The notes under the pieces: model-generated
Seen by the model: the letters and a program-made list of their open reading frames with translations, nothing else
Told to the model about the DNA's origin: nothing
Database searches by the model: none
Position numbers and translations under genes: made by a program
In this document: piece by piece, positions 7,446 through 15,823 of the stretch
Numbering within the stretch: position 1 is the first letter of the stretch
Layout of the letters: the number at the start of each line of letters is the position of its first letter
Assembly (NCBI GenBank): GCA_021817825.1
Contig: JAKAFS010000035.1
Span: forward strand, 1 to 36,815
Length of the DNA stretch: 36,815 nt
Source of the DNA: Deltaproteobacteria bacterium
GTDB taxonomy: Bacteria; Desulfobacterota; Syntrophia; Syntrophales; UBA5619
Direction of reading: 5' to 3'

Positions 7446-8678
7446 TCAGCCTTTCGCCGTCTGTAACGGTATCACCACGGCGCCGGCTTTTAGCCCATCG
7501 AGATAATCCGCCCACTTCTGCATCATCTTCTTGCGCTCCTCAAGGTGTGCTGTCCGATTGTAGGCCCGGCCATTCGGGTCTTTGACAGCATGCGCAAGCT
7601 GATGCTCGATGAAATCCGGCCGCATCTGCAGGACCTCATCGAGGATCGTCCTGGCCATCGCCCGGAAGCCGTGCCCAGTCATAGTGTCCTTGTCGTAACC
7701 CATCCTGCGAAGAGCGGCGAGAATGGCGTTGTTTGACATCGGCCGGGCAAATGACCTGCCCGATGGAAAGACATACTTGCTGGCGCCGGTCAATTCCTTC
7801 AGTTCAGTCAAGATCACCACTGCCTGGCGGCACAGAGGGACCATATGTGACTCTTTCATCTTCATCTTAAGCGCCGGGATGTTCCAGACTGCTTCGTCCA
7901 GATCCATTTCAGCCCATTCTGCGTTGCGCAGTTCCCCAGGACGGACAAAGAACATAGGGGCAAGCCTAAGGGCTGCCCTTACGACATAATGGCCTTCATA
8001 GCCGTCAAGAGCTCTGAGAAGTGGCGCAACTTCTTTCGGATCTGTGATCGCTGCATGATGCTTTTCTTTGAATGGTGTCAATGCGCCCCTCAAGTCGGTG
8101 GCCGGATCTCGCTCCGCACGGCCTGTGGCAATGGCGTATCGAAAGACCTGGCCACAAACAAACCTCATCCTGTGGGCTGTATCCAATGTTCCCCTTGATT
8201 CGATCCGACGTAAAGCCATCAATAGCTCAGGAGCCTTGATTTCTTTTATAGGGAGTTGGCCCAACCAGGGGAAAATGCTTCTCTCAAGACTCTTGATCAT
8301 CTTGTCTGCATAGGCAGGAACCCAGACAGCAGACTGTCTGTTGTGCCATTCTCGCGCAATAACCTCAAAAGTCTCCGTTTCTGCTATCGCCGCTTGCTTC
8401 TGAGCCCTTTTTAAAGCTCCGGGGTCTATGTCATGGGCAAGCTTCTGTCTGGCTTCTTCTCGCCTTTGCCTGGCATCGGCAAGGCTGATTTCTGGATAGG
8501 TGCCAAAGGAAAGCTTCTTTTCCTTCTCGTCGAAGCGGTATTTGAAATGCCAAAGTTTACCGCCGGAGGGAGTAACCAGAAGGAAAAGGCCCCCTCCATC
8601 ATAAAGCTTGTATGCATTATCTAGTGGCTTTGAATTTCGGACCTTGACTTCAGAAAGCGGCGTGATCCTTTTAGGCAT
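7446..8678 (-). CDS. int: Tyrosine recombinase/integrase, P4 type
   Basis: 410 residues from the ATG at 8678 (MPKRITPLSE) with a GGAGG site eight bases upstream; a longer frame to 8708 lacks a better site. Residues 1-90 form the DUF4102-type arm-binding domain, about 100-190 the core-binding domain, and about 205-390 the catalytic domain. The catalytic set is visible: R246 (FVRPGELR), Lys in KMKMK near 271-275, H336 and R339 (TGHGFR), His in EHQLAH near 359-363, and nucleophile Y373 (GRAYNR). It would integrate the element by site-specific recombination. Its start lies 180 bases from the 3' end of tRNA-Val, the usual arrangement for integration at a tRNA gene. The length is normal and the frame intact. 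Confidence 0.97.
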   Translation of the reverse strand: MPKRITPLSEVKVRNSKPLDNAYKLYDGGGLFLLVTPSGGKLWHFKYRFDEKEKKLSFGTYPEISLADARQRREEARQKLAHDIDPGALKRAQKQAAIAETETFEVIAREWHNRQSAVWVPAYADKMIKSLERSIFPWLGQLPIKEIKAPELLMALRRIESRGTLDTAHRMRFVCGQVFRYAIATGRAERDPATDLRGALTPFKEKHHAAITDPKEVAPLLRALDGYEGHYVVRAALRLAPMFFVRPGELRNAEWAEMDLDEAVWNIPALKMKMKESHMVPLCRQAVVILTELKELTGASKYVFPSGRSFARPMSNNAILAALRRMGYDKDTMTGHGFRAMARTILDEVLQMRPDFIEHQLAHAVKDPNGRAYNRTAHLEERKKMMQKWADYLDGLKAGAVVIPLQTAKG

Positions 8679-8797
8679 GATGCATTCCTCCCTTTTGGGG
8701 GCTTGCAAATTGTTTGGGGGCTTTTATACCGTGAAGCGGCCCCCATAAACGCAGGATGTTGATGAATCTTATAACATGGTATTGGACGAATGACAAT

Positions 8798-8827
8798 AAA
8801 AAACCCGCTATTTCTAACGGGTTTTTT
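8798..8827 (-). terminator. Rho-independent terminator after tRNA-Val
   Basis: AAAAAACCCG at 8798-8807 is an exact inverted repeat of CGGGTTTTTT at 8818-8827. On the minus strand the inner part extends the stem (CCCGUUA-GAAA-UAGCGGG, one G-U pair) with a GNRA-type tetraloop, followed by six U. It ends tRNA transcription before the integrase. U-tracts on both sides would let it work in both directions. Confidence 0.85.
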
Positions 8828-8847
8828 ACTATATCGGACTATATCGG
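8828..8847. repeat. Tandem decamer ACTATATCGG x2 at the probable attachment end
   Basis: ACTATATCGG occurs twice head to tail, then ATT. It sits between the terminator and the tRNA 3' end, nine bases from the CCA end. The location is where arm-type or core-type integrase sites would be expected, but a function is not shown. Confidence 0.5.
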
Positions 8848-8856
8848 ATTATCAAA

Positions 8857-8931
8857 TGGTAGGCGGTACTGGGATTGAACCAGTGACTTCTACCGTGTGA
8901 AGGTAGCACTCTCCCGCTGAGTTAACCGCCC
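8857..8931 (-). tRNA. tRNA-Val(CAC)
   Basis: All four stems pair: acceptor GGGCGGT/ACCGCCT (first pair G-U), D stem ACTC/GAGT, anticodon stem CTACC/GGTAG around the loop TTCACAC, and T stem ACTGG/CCAGT. Anticodon CAC reads the valine codon GUG. The discriminator A and a genomically encoded CCA are present. The gene is intact, and its 3' end faces the integrase, so it is the likely integration site of the element. Confidence 0.96.
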
Positions 8932-9057
8932 AAGTGGGGTATCCTATATCCTAATGGAATCTCCATTTCAAGGGAAAAATCACCACTGCGACCGTTACAG
9001 CAGATTTTCATGATATTCCGGCGGCAACCCGGCAGGGCCCGCTCTCTGCACCAAATG

Positions 9058-9228
9058 TTGTCATGCCGGACTTGATCCGGCATCCAGTCCAGCCCTGGAT
9101 TCCCGCTTCCGCGGGAAACACCCATGCCCAGTGGGGCACCAGGTCGGCATGAAAGTATCTGTCACTCTCGCGAAAGCGGGAGTCCAGAAGTTCTTTTGAA
9201 TGGATTCCCGCTTCCGCGGGAATGACAG
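9058..9228. repeat. Cluster of palindromic extragenic repeats
   Basis: The 340-base gap 8932-9271 has no gene; 8932-9057 shows nothing recognisable. The rest holds related palindromic units. One is TGCCGGACTTGATCCGGCA (9063-9081). GATTCCCGCTTCCGCGGGAA occurs at 9098-9117 and again at 9203-9222. A third copy, GTCACTCTCGCGAAAGCGGG (9161-9180), is in the opposite direction. The last two copies face each other and share flanks of the TGTCA...CCAG type. This is the look of a dispersed REP-like family common between proteobacterial genes. It also lies at the end of kdsD, where hairpins could protect or end the mRNA. Confidence 0.75.
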
Positions 9229-9271
9229 AATGGGCATTTATCGTTGCGGAACAATAGCGCGGTTGATTCGC

Positions 9272-10264
9272 TCAGTCGGTGAGAGTGATCTTCAGGGTGC
9301 CGCCCCGGCCCAGGAGGTCGTGGAGGTGGATGTAGCCCTGTAGGCGGTTGGCCGCATCGGTCACGGCCAGGGTCGTGATCTCGTCGCGCTGCATGTATTC
9401 GATGGCCTGGGCGACCGAGAGGTTCTCCCTGACCGTCTTGGGGTTGCGCGTCATCAGGGAAGCGATGCGTTCCTTGTGGAAATCTCGACCGGTGCGGACC
9501 AGCCGCCGGATGTCGCCGTCGGTCAGTATCCCCAGAAGGGCGCCGTCGTTTTCGGTGACAAGAACGAATCCCTTGTTCTTTTCATCCATTTCCCGAATCG
9601 CGTCGAAGAGCAGCGCTTCGCTGCCGACGCGGGGAATCAGCTTGCCGCTGAGCATGACGTCCCGGACCTTGGACCGCAGGCGTGAACCGAGGCTGCCGCC
9701 GGGGTGGAATTTGTAGAAGTCCTTTTCCTGAAAATTCCGGCGATGAATCAGGGCGACGGCCAGGGCGTCTCCCATGGCGAGGGCTGCCGTGGAGCTCGAA
9801 GTCGGGGCCAGGCCGAAGGGGCAGGCCTCCTTGGCCACCCCTACATCGATGACGACATTGCAAAGCCGGGCCAGCGTCGAAGTGAGGTTCCCCGTAAAGG
9901 CGATGCTCGGAACGCCCAGTTCGCAGATGCGGTCCATGATCATGTTGAGTTCCGTCGTTTCCCCGCTGTGGGAAATGGCTAAAAGGACGTCTTCCTTGGT
10001 GACGATGCCCAGATCGCCGTGCAGCCCTTCCACGGGATGGAGGAAGAGGGCCTGGGTGCCGGTGCTGGTCATGGTGGCCACGATCTTTCTGCCGATCAGG
10101 CCGGATTTCCCGATGCCGGCGACGATCACCCGCCCCTGGGAACGGTAGATCATATCGACGGCCTGAACAAAAGAGTCGCCTACCTTGTCGATGAGGTGGA
10201 GGATGCTTTCCGCCTCGATCCGCAGCACTTCTTTGGCCTCAACAATGGAACGGTCCTCACCCAT
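9272..10264 (-). CDS. kdsD: D-arabinose 5-phosphate isomerase (KpsF/GutQ/KdsD family)
   Basis: This enzyme turns ribulose 5-phosphate into arabinose 5-phosphate, the first step towards KDO of lipopolysaccharide. The ATG at 10264 (MGEDRSIVEAKEVLRIEAES) gives 330 residues, the usual KdsD length; the same frame is open far upstream, but that part is a shadow of plus-strand genes. The N-terminal SIS domain (about 35-175) shows VAGIGKSGLIGRK, the phosphosugar loop SHSGETTE and LHGDLG. A pair of CBS domains follows (about 205-330, VMLSGKLIPRV; LTDGDIRRLVRTG). It stands alone on the minus strand, diverging from the transglutaminase/ABC operon. The ribosome site is weak. The nearby LpxH-like gene also belongs to lipid A/LPS synthesis. 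Confidence 0.95.
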   Translation of the reverse strand: MGEDRSIVEAKEVLRIEAESILHLIDKVGDSFVQAVDMIYRSQGRVIVAGIGKSGLIGRKIVATMTSTGTQALFLHPVEGLHGDLGIVTKEDVLLAISHSGETTELNMIMDRICELGVPSIAFTGNLTSTLARLCNVVIDVGVAKEACPFGLAPTSSSTAALAMGDALAVALIHRRNFQEKDFYKFHPGGSLGSRLRSKVRDVMLSGKLIPRVGSEALLFDAIREMDEKNKGFVLVTENDGALLGILTDGDIRRLVRTGRDFHKERIASLMTRNPKTVRENLSVAQAIEYMQRDEITTLAVTDAANRLQGYIHLHDLLGRGGTLKITLTD

Positions 10265-10400
10265 GATGCTCTTTGCCTCTCTGTCTCTCTCTTCAACCTG
10301 ACGGGACCCGCCTGAAAGGCGAAAACCTCGTTGCGACGGGACGCTATCAGAAATCGACGCCCCTGACAAGGCCGTTTTTCTGCGGACCAACGCATAGGGA

Positions 10401-10429
10401 TTGACACCCCGGCGGCCACTCCCTATAAT
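10401..10429 (+). promoter_or_regulatory. Perfect-consensus sigma70 promoter
   Basis: TTGACA (10401-10406) and TATAAT (10424-10429) are both exact consensus and separated by exactly 17 bases. Transcription would start near 10436, 30 bases before the 54-residue ORF that leads the transglutaminase/ABC operon. Perfect promoters are rare and suggest strong constitutive expression, or a need for a repressor not visible here. Confidence 0.85.
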
Positions 10430-10465
10430 CCCGAGGCACTGGAAAAGGAAAGGTCCGGGGAAGTC

Positions 10466-10630
10466 ATGGCCAAAAAGAGCGGCAATTGGCAAGGGGTCCT
10501 GGGAGCGGGAGCGATTCTGCTTTTCGGCGTCCTGATGCTCTTTCGCCTGGGAATCCCGGACAAACTCATCTCGGGCGCCGATAAAAAGACGGCGACGGTT
10601 CCGGTAAAGACGTCCACCGGGGAGGTCTGA
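10466..10630 (+). CDS. Short membrane-anchor ORF in frame with the transglutaminase-like gene
   Basis: 54 residues: MAKKSGNWQG, one hydrophobic helix (VLGAGAILLFGVLMLFRLGI, 11-30), then a short polar tail ending TSTGEV and TGA at 10628-10630. The next ATG (10631) follows at once in the same frame, so the TGA is the only break between this N-terminal anchor and the transglutaminase-like protein. The pair may be one gene with a nonsense change or a recoded stop, or two coupled genes. The ORF begins 37 bases after a perfect promoter. Alone it would be a small single-pass membrane protein of unknown function. Confidence 0.6.
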   Translation: MAKKSGNWQGVLGAGAILLFGVLMLFRLGIPDKLISGADKKTATVPVKTSTGEV

Positions 10631-11949
10631 ATGAATATCCTGCAAGAGGGGCGGAAGATCGGTTATGCCCAGCGCAGCGATATTGCAACGGCGACGGGGT
10701 TTCGCTTTTCCGAAAAGATCTTCATGCGGATCAACACCCTGGGGGTTTCCCAGCCCCTGACGGTGCAGACGACGGCGGATCTGAAACCCGACCGGACGCT
10801 GGCGAGTTTCCATTTCGATCTGCGATCGAATCTCTTTAAGTTCAATGCCAGCGGCGAGGTGAAGGGAAAGCAGCTGAACGTCCGTCTGGGCAACCCGGTG
10901 GAGGAAAAAATCAATACCATCGAATTGTCGGAGCCGCCTTATCTGGGAGGCGGAATTCTGGAATTCGCGGGAACGTCGGGACTTCGGCCCGGAGAAGGGA
11001 AAACCTTCCCGGTCTTCGATCCCGCCTCTTTGGGGCAGCGGCCGGTGCGGGTCACCTTCCTTGGTGAAGAACCCTTGACCGTCATGGGAAAAACCCAAGC
11101 GGCCAAGAAACTGTCCATCGATTTCATGGGAATGCGCCAATACGCCTGGGTGGCAAGCGACGGCTCGGCGCTGCGGGAAGAGGGGATGCTGGGGATCGTT
11201 CTTACGCGAGTCACCCGGGAGGAGGCGCTGGCCGGGCTCGCAGGGGAGTTGAGCGCCGATCTGACGGAGCTGGCCTCGACCGTTCCGAGCAAGCCCATCG
11301 ACGCTGCCGGCCGCCTGCGATTATTGAAGGTCAGGCTGAGCGGATTTTCCGAAGAGCCGTTCTTTCTCGACGGGGGAAGGCAAACCTTTCGTAACGGTCA
11401 GTTGACGGTTCGCCGCGAGTCCCTTGCCGGTACTCACCGCCAAACAACAGGCGAAGGTGGCGATCTTGCGGCATCCCGGAAATCGACCCCCTTCATTCAG
11501 GCCGATCATCCCAAGATTCGCCGGCAGGCGGCAAAAATCGTGAACCCCGACGATCCGGACGGCGTGAAGGCCGACAAGCTCCTGGCATGGGTCTACAAGA
11601 ATCTGGAAAAGCGGCCGGTCCTTTCGGTTCCCAGTGCGCTTGCGACGCTGGAAAATAGGATCGGCGATTGCAACGAGCACGCCGTGCTCCTGGCGGCGCT
11701 GGCCCGGGCGGCCGGGCTGCCGGCCGAGGTCGAGGCCGGGGTCGTCTATCTGCGCGGCCGTTTCTTTTACCATGCCTGGAATGTGCTTTATCTGAAGGAC
11801 CGAGGGGGGTGGACCACGGCCGACGCCGTCTTCGGGCAGCTGCCCGCCGATGTGACCCATATCCGCTTCGTCCGCGGCGAAGCGGACCGCCAGCTCGATC
11901 TGGCCGGGCTCATCGGCAAATTGAAGGTGGAAATTCTGGAGACGGAACG

Positions 11950-11953
<4 letters not shown>
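10631..11953 (+). CDS. Transglutaminase-like cysteine peptidase-fold protein
   Basis: 440 residues from the ATG at 10631, with GGAGGT four bases before it. The first 290 residues are a beta-rich domain of unknown function, starting MNILQEGRKIGYAQRSD. The C-terminal 110 residues form a transglutaminase-like domain with a complete Cys-His-Asp triad: C347 (GDCNEHA), H381 (FFYHAWN) and D398 (TADAVFG). Such bacterial domains are usually peptidases or cross-linkers acting outside the cytoplasm, yet this ORF alone has no export signal; the only membrane segment is in the ORF just before the in-frame TGA. Its stop overlaps the ABC ATPase start (ATGA), so it belongs to the transporter operon. The substrate is unknown. 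Confidence 0.85.
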
Positions 11954-12677
<724 letters not shown>

Positions 12678-12681
<4 letters not shown>

Positions 12682-14369
12682 AGGAATTGTTCGCCCTGCT
12701 GCGGCCCCGTCTTCTTTCCTTCAAGAACGGGAGCGCTTCCCGGTCCGCCGCGAACCGACGGATCCGCATCCTGCTCTTTGCGGCGATCGGCCTTGCCTTC
12801 TGGATCGGCGCTTTTCTCATCTTCTATCGGGTGCTCCACTACTTTCAAGGGATCGAGGAGTTCGGCGACATCCTGGCGAGAAAGCTCCTCTCCATGGTTC
12901 TGCTCACCTTTTTCTCCCTCCTTTTGTTCAGCAGCATCATCGCCTCCCTTTCCAAGCTCTATCTGAGCCGGGATCTGCTTTTGGTCCATTCGCTTCCGGT
13001 GCGGGCCGACAAAATCTTTCTGGCCCGCTGGTTGGAAAGCACCCTGGACAGTTCCTGGATGGTGCTCCTCTTTTGTCTGCCGGTCCTGCTTTCCTACGGG
13101 ATCGTCTATCAGGCGGGTCCTTTCTTCTATGCCGCGGCGGGGACGGCGATGCTCTCTTTGTGCCTGATCGCTTCGGCCTTAAGCGCGCTTGCCGTCATTG
13201 TCGCTGCGGTTCTCTTGCCGGCCGGCCGGATCAGGGCGGTCTTCGTCGTTTTCGGCCTCCTTTTGATCCTGGTCCTGCTCTTCATCTTTCGGCTCATGCG
13301 CCCGGAAAGGCTGGTCAATCCGGAAAACTTCGCCACCCTGGTCCTCTACCTTAGGGAGATGGGAACCCCCGGATCGCCCTATCTTCCCACCACCTGGATC
13401 GATGACTGCCTCAATGCCGCCCTTGCGGGACGAAAGGGCGACGCGCTGTTCCATCTGAGCCTGGCCTGGAGCGGAGCGGCGGCGCTCCTTTACGTCGTGA
13501 CCGGGACCGCGCGCGTCCTTTATTTTATAGGCTACACCAAGGCCCAAACCACGGCGGAACGGCTCTTTGCGCCGAGCCGCAACCGGAAGGTCCGCGAAAG
13601 CCGATTTCGGAAACGGTTCTCCGGACCGGTCTGGGCTTTGGTCCGCAAGGAATTCAAAACCTTCTTTAGGGATCAGACCCAGTGGCCGCAGCTCTTTCTC
13701 ATCGCCGGCCTGATTGCCATCTATCTGTACAATTTTTCCGTATTGCCCCTGGGGCAGGCGAAGATCAAGACCGTCTACCTGCAAAATATTCTCTCCTTTT
13801 TGAACATGGGGCTTGCGGCCTTTGTTCTGACCGCGATCGCCGCCCGTTTCGTCTACCCGGCGGTCAGCTTCGAAGGCGATGCCTTCTGGATCGTCCGGTC
13901 GGCGCCGGTTTCGCTCAGGACCTTTCTCTGGGTCAAATTTGCGGTCTACTATCTGCCTCTGCTGTGTCTTGCGGAAATTCTGATCGTCAGTTCCAACCTC
14001 CTTCTGGAGGTGACCCCTTTCATGATGGCCCTGTCGATCGTCACGGTCTTTTTGATGGTGCCCGGCGTGGTGGCGCTCGGAGTGGGCTTGGGCGCCGCCT
14101 ATCCGGACTTTCAGTCCGAGAATCCCGCCCAGGCGGTGACCAGCTTCGGAGGCATGCTCTTCATGCTTCTGGCGGCCGGGTTCATCGCGGCGGTGATCGT
14201 GCTGGAAGCGGGACCGGTTTACCAGATCTTCATGGCCGACTTCCACGGCCGGGTCCTCTCCGTCCGGCAGTGGCTCTGGCTGGCCGGATCTTTCAGCTTG
14301 GTTCTGCTTCTCTGCGCCCTGGCCGTCGTCGTTCCCATGCGGCTCGGCGAAAGGCGTCTTAGGAAATAG
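12678..14369 (+). CDS. ABC transporter permease, large multi-pass
   Basis: 563 residues starting at GTG 12678, overlapping the ATPase stop. I count about 11-12 hydrophobic segments spread along the chain, e.g. LLFAAIGLAFWIGAFLIFY, LLLILVLLFIFRLM, LFLIAGLIAIYLYNF, FAVYYLPLLCLAEILIV and a last one near WLWLAGSFSLVLLLCALAVV. A central cytoplasmic loop is basic (RNRKVRESRFRKRF) and precedes a new set of helices, so the protein looks like two permease halves joined. It pairs with the ATPase just upstream. No cargo-specific motif was recognised. It closes the operon; no clear terminator follows. Confidence 0.85.
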
Positions 14370-14405
14370 TTGAAGGGATGGAGCAAATCTGATAGACGGC
14401 CTGAC

Positions 14406-14477
14406 ATGAATATCACTTTTTTTCCCGTGAAACCTTACCGCTTAGACGAATATTTCCGGCCCGAGGCGCGGCGGTGA
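14406..14477 (+). CDS. Possible 23-residue leader ORF before the LpxH-like gene
   Basis: ATG 14406 opens 23 codons (MNITFFPVKPYRLDEYFRPE at the start) whose TGA overlaps the GTG start of the next gene as GTGA. The junction looks like translational coupling, and the next gene has no good ribosome site of its own. The ORF's own ribosome site is weak, so it may be chance. Confidence 0.25.
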   Translation: MNITFFPVKPYRLDEYFRPEARR

Positions 14478-15244
14478 AGGCGCTCTTTCTCTCCGACGCC
14501 CACCTCCGGGGGACCGACGGCGCCGCCTATGGAAAGATCCTCGGTCTGCTGGAACGAATCCGGGGCCGGGGCGAAGCGGTCGAGCCGCAGGCGTCGGTCG
14601 ATCCACTGATAATTGATCTCCTCGTTATTGCAGGCGATTTTTTTGATTTCTGGTTCAGCCGGGGGGAGGTCATCTATCCCGGCTTTCGGCTGGTGGTCGA
14701 GCGGATCGCCGCCCTGAAACGCGAAGGGGTGCGGGTGGTTCTCTGCGAGGGGAACCACGACTTCTTTCTCGGCGATTATTTTACGGGTAGGCTGGGGATC
14801 GAGGTGGCGCCCGATGCGGTGGAGCTCGATATCGACGGGCTGCGGGTTCTGGTGTCCCATGGGGACACTGTGGATCGCGACAACCTGCGTTATCTGGCGC
14901 TGAGAAAATTTCTGCGGAGTCCCTTTGCCTTTCGTCTACAGCGGGCGCTGCCCCTTGAGTTCCTCTGGCGGTTGGCCCGTTTCAGTTCCGAGTTGAGCAA
15001 TGAATCGTCGGAGGCCTCCCAGGACCGGCTGGCCGCCGTCATGCAGCGCTTTGCACAGGGAAAATTTCGGGAGGGATACGATGCCGTGATCCTCGGCCAC
15101 TGTCACAAACCGCTTCTGCGCGACGAGACCGTCGCCGGCAAGGCCAAGACCTTTGCGACCCTGGGCGATTGGAACGGACACGATACTTTTTTGCTTTATG
15201 CCGACGGTCGATTTTCTCTGGAGCGGCTGGCGCGCCGGCAGTGA
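14474..15244 (+). CDS. lpxH: UDP-2,3-diacylglucosamine diphosphatase-like phosphoesterase
   Basis: 256 residues starting at GTG 14474. The calcineurin-type metal ligands are all present: SDAH (D8, H10), AGDFFDFWF near 53, GNHDFF near 94, SHGD near 118 and GHCHKP near 200. The pattern GDFFDFWF and the length match LpxH/YbbF-type enzymes that cleave UDP-diacylglucosamine to lipid X in lipid A synthesis, at the inner face of the cytoplasmic membrane. KdsD, in the same neighbourhood, serves the same envelope pathway. A related phosphoesterase of another substrate is possible, so the symbol is probable rather than proven. It faces the mogA-like gene convergently with no obvious terminator between. 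Confidence 0.8.
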   Translation: MKALFLSDAHLRGTDGAAYGKILGLLERIRGRGEAVEPQASVDPLIIDLLVIAGDFFDFWFSRGEVIYPGFRLVVERIAALKREGVRVVLCEGNHDFFLGDYFTGRLGIEVAPDAVELDIDGLRVLVSHGDTVDRDNLRYLALRKFLRSPFAFRLQRALPLEFLWRLARFSSELSNESSEASQDRLAAVMQRFAQGKFREGYDAVILGHCHKPLLRDETVAGKAKTFATLGDWNGHDTFLLYADGRFSLERLARRQ

Positions 15245-15327
15245 AGCGCCAGTGGAAAAACGGCAATCCGTCGCTTCCCCGGGGGCGTTCTGGCCCGGAA
15301 CTTACCGCCTTCCCATTGAGAAGGCGC

Positions 15328-15822
15328 TCAGGAGGAGGCGCAGTCCCGGGGATCGCCTTTGATCTTTTCGATGGCATGTCTCAGCGCGGGCATGAGGACG
15401 GCAAGATTTTCCCTGGCCCCTTTCGGGCTTCCCGGGAGGTTGATGATCAGCGTCCGTCCGCGAATGCCGACGACGGCGCGGGAGATCATCGCATGGGGGG
15501 TGATGGCGGCGCTCGCGCGACGCATCTCTTCGGCCATCCCGGGAATCTGGCGGTCGATCACGGCCAGCGTGGCGTCCGGGGTGACATCCCTTGGGCTGAC
15601 GCCCGTGCCGCCCGTCGTCACGATCAGATCCACCTGGCCGCCGTCGCTTTCCTTCCTGAGGGCGGAGCGGATCTGGTCCTGCTCGTCGGGAATGATCCGC
15701 CGGCCGACGATATCGATTCCTGCCTTTTGAAGCATGGCCGTCAGCTCCGGACCGCTGAGGTCTTCCCGCTCGCCCCGGGAGCCCTTGTCGCTGACGGTAA
15801 TGACAACGGCCCGAAATTCCAT
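15328..15822 (-). CDS. mog: Molybdopterin adenylyltransferase (MogA/MoaB family)
   Basis: 164 residues from the ATG at 15822. The family motifs are clear: VVITVSDKGSRGEREDLSGP at the start, VDLIVTTGGTGVSPRDVTPD near 64, and the later INLPGSPKGARENL near 130. MogA adenylates molybdopterin before molybdate insertion, making cofactor for enzymes such as formate dehydrogenase; MoaB homologues share the fold. The ATG follows the EF-G2 stop after a single base, with GGAGGAAGAGG inside the end of that gene as ribosome site, so the two are co-transcribed. No other molybdenum-cofactor gene is nearby. Confidence 0.88.
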   Translation of the reverse strand: MEFRAVVITVSDKGSRGEREDLSGPELTAMLQKAGIDIVGRRIIPDEQDQIRSALRKESDGGQVDLIVTTGGTGVSPRDVTPDATLAVIDRQIPGMAEEMRRASAAITPHAMISRAVVGIRGRTLIINLPGSPKGARENLAVLMPALRHAIEKIKGDPRDCASS

Positions 15823-15823
15823 C

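Larger units (their letters stand above)
1..8856. mobile_element. Prophage-like integrated element (one end only)
   Basis: Everything from the window start to the 3' end of tRNA-Val is read as one integrated element. It has a tyrosine integrase next to a tRNA gene, an AlpA-like regulator, replication genes (DnaB-type helicase and partner) and virion genes (tail collar, internal protein, structural protein), all on the minus strand. Integration at the tRNA 3' end is inferred from gene positions; the matching attachment-site copy would be beyond the left edge and cannot be seen. No terminase, portal, capsid, lysis or repressor gene lies in the visible part, so whether the element is complete, defective or a satellite cannot be decided. 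Confidence 0.8.

Noticed and set aside
1-8856. A diversity-generating retroelement or defence island linked to the tail-collar gene
   Set aside because: No reverse transcriptase, template repeat, or recognised defence gene occurs in the visible part of the element.
10628-10680. UGA at 10628 as a selenocysteine codon
   Set aside because: No convincing hairpin with the expected spacing was seen downstream by eye, and a Trp at this place fits the family better. Nonsense change, read error or true split are simpler.
10265-11140. Long minus-strand extension of the kdsD frame (622 codons in total)
   Set aside because: The extension lies opposite the transglutaminase gene and is high-GC shadow coding. 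The KdsD family length and N-terminus fit the ATG at 10264.
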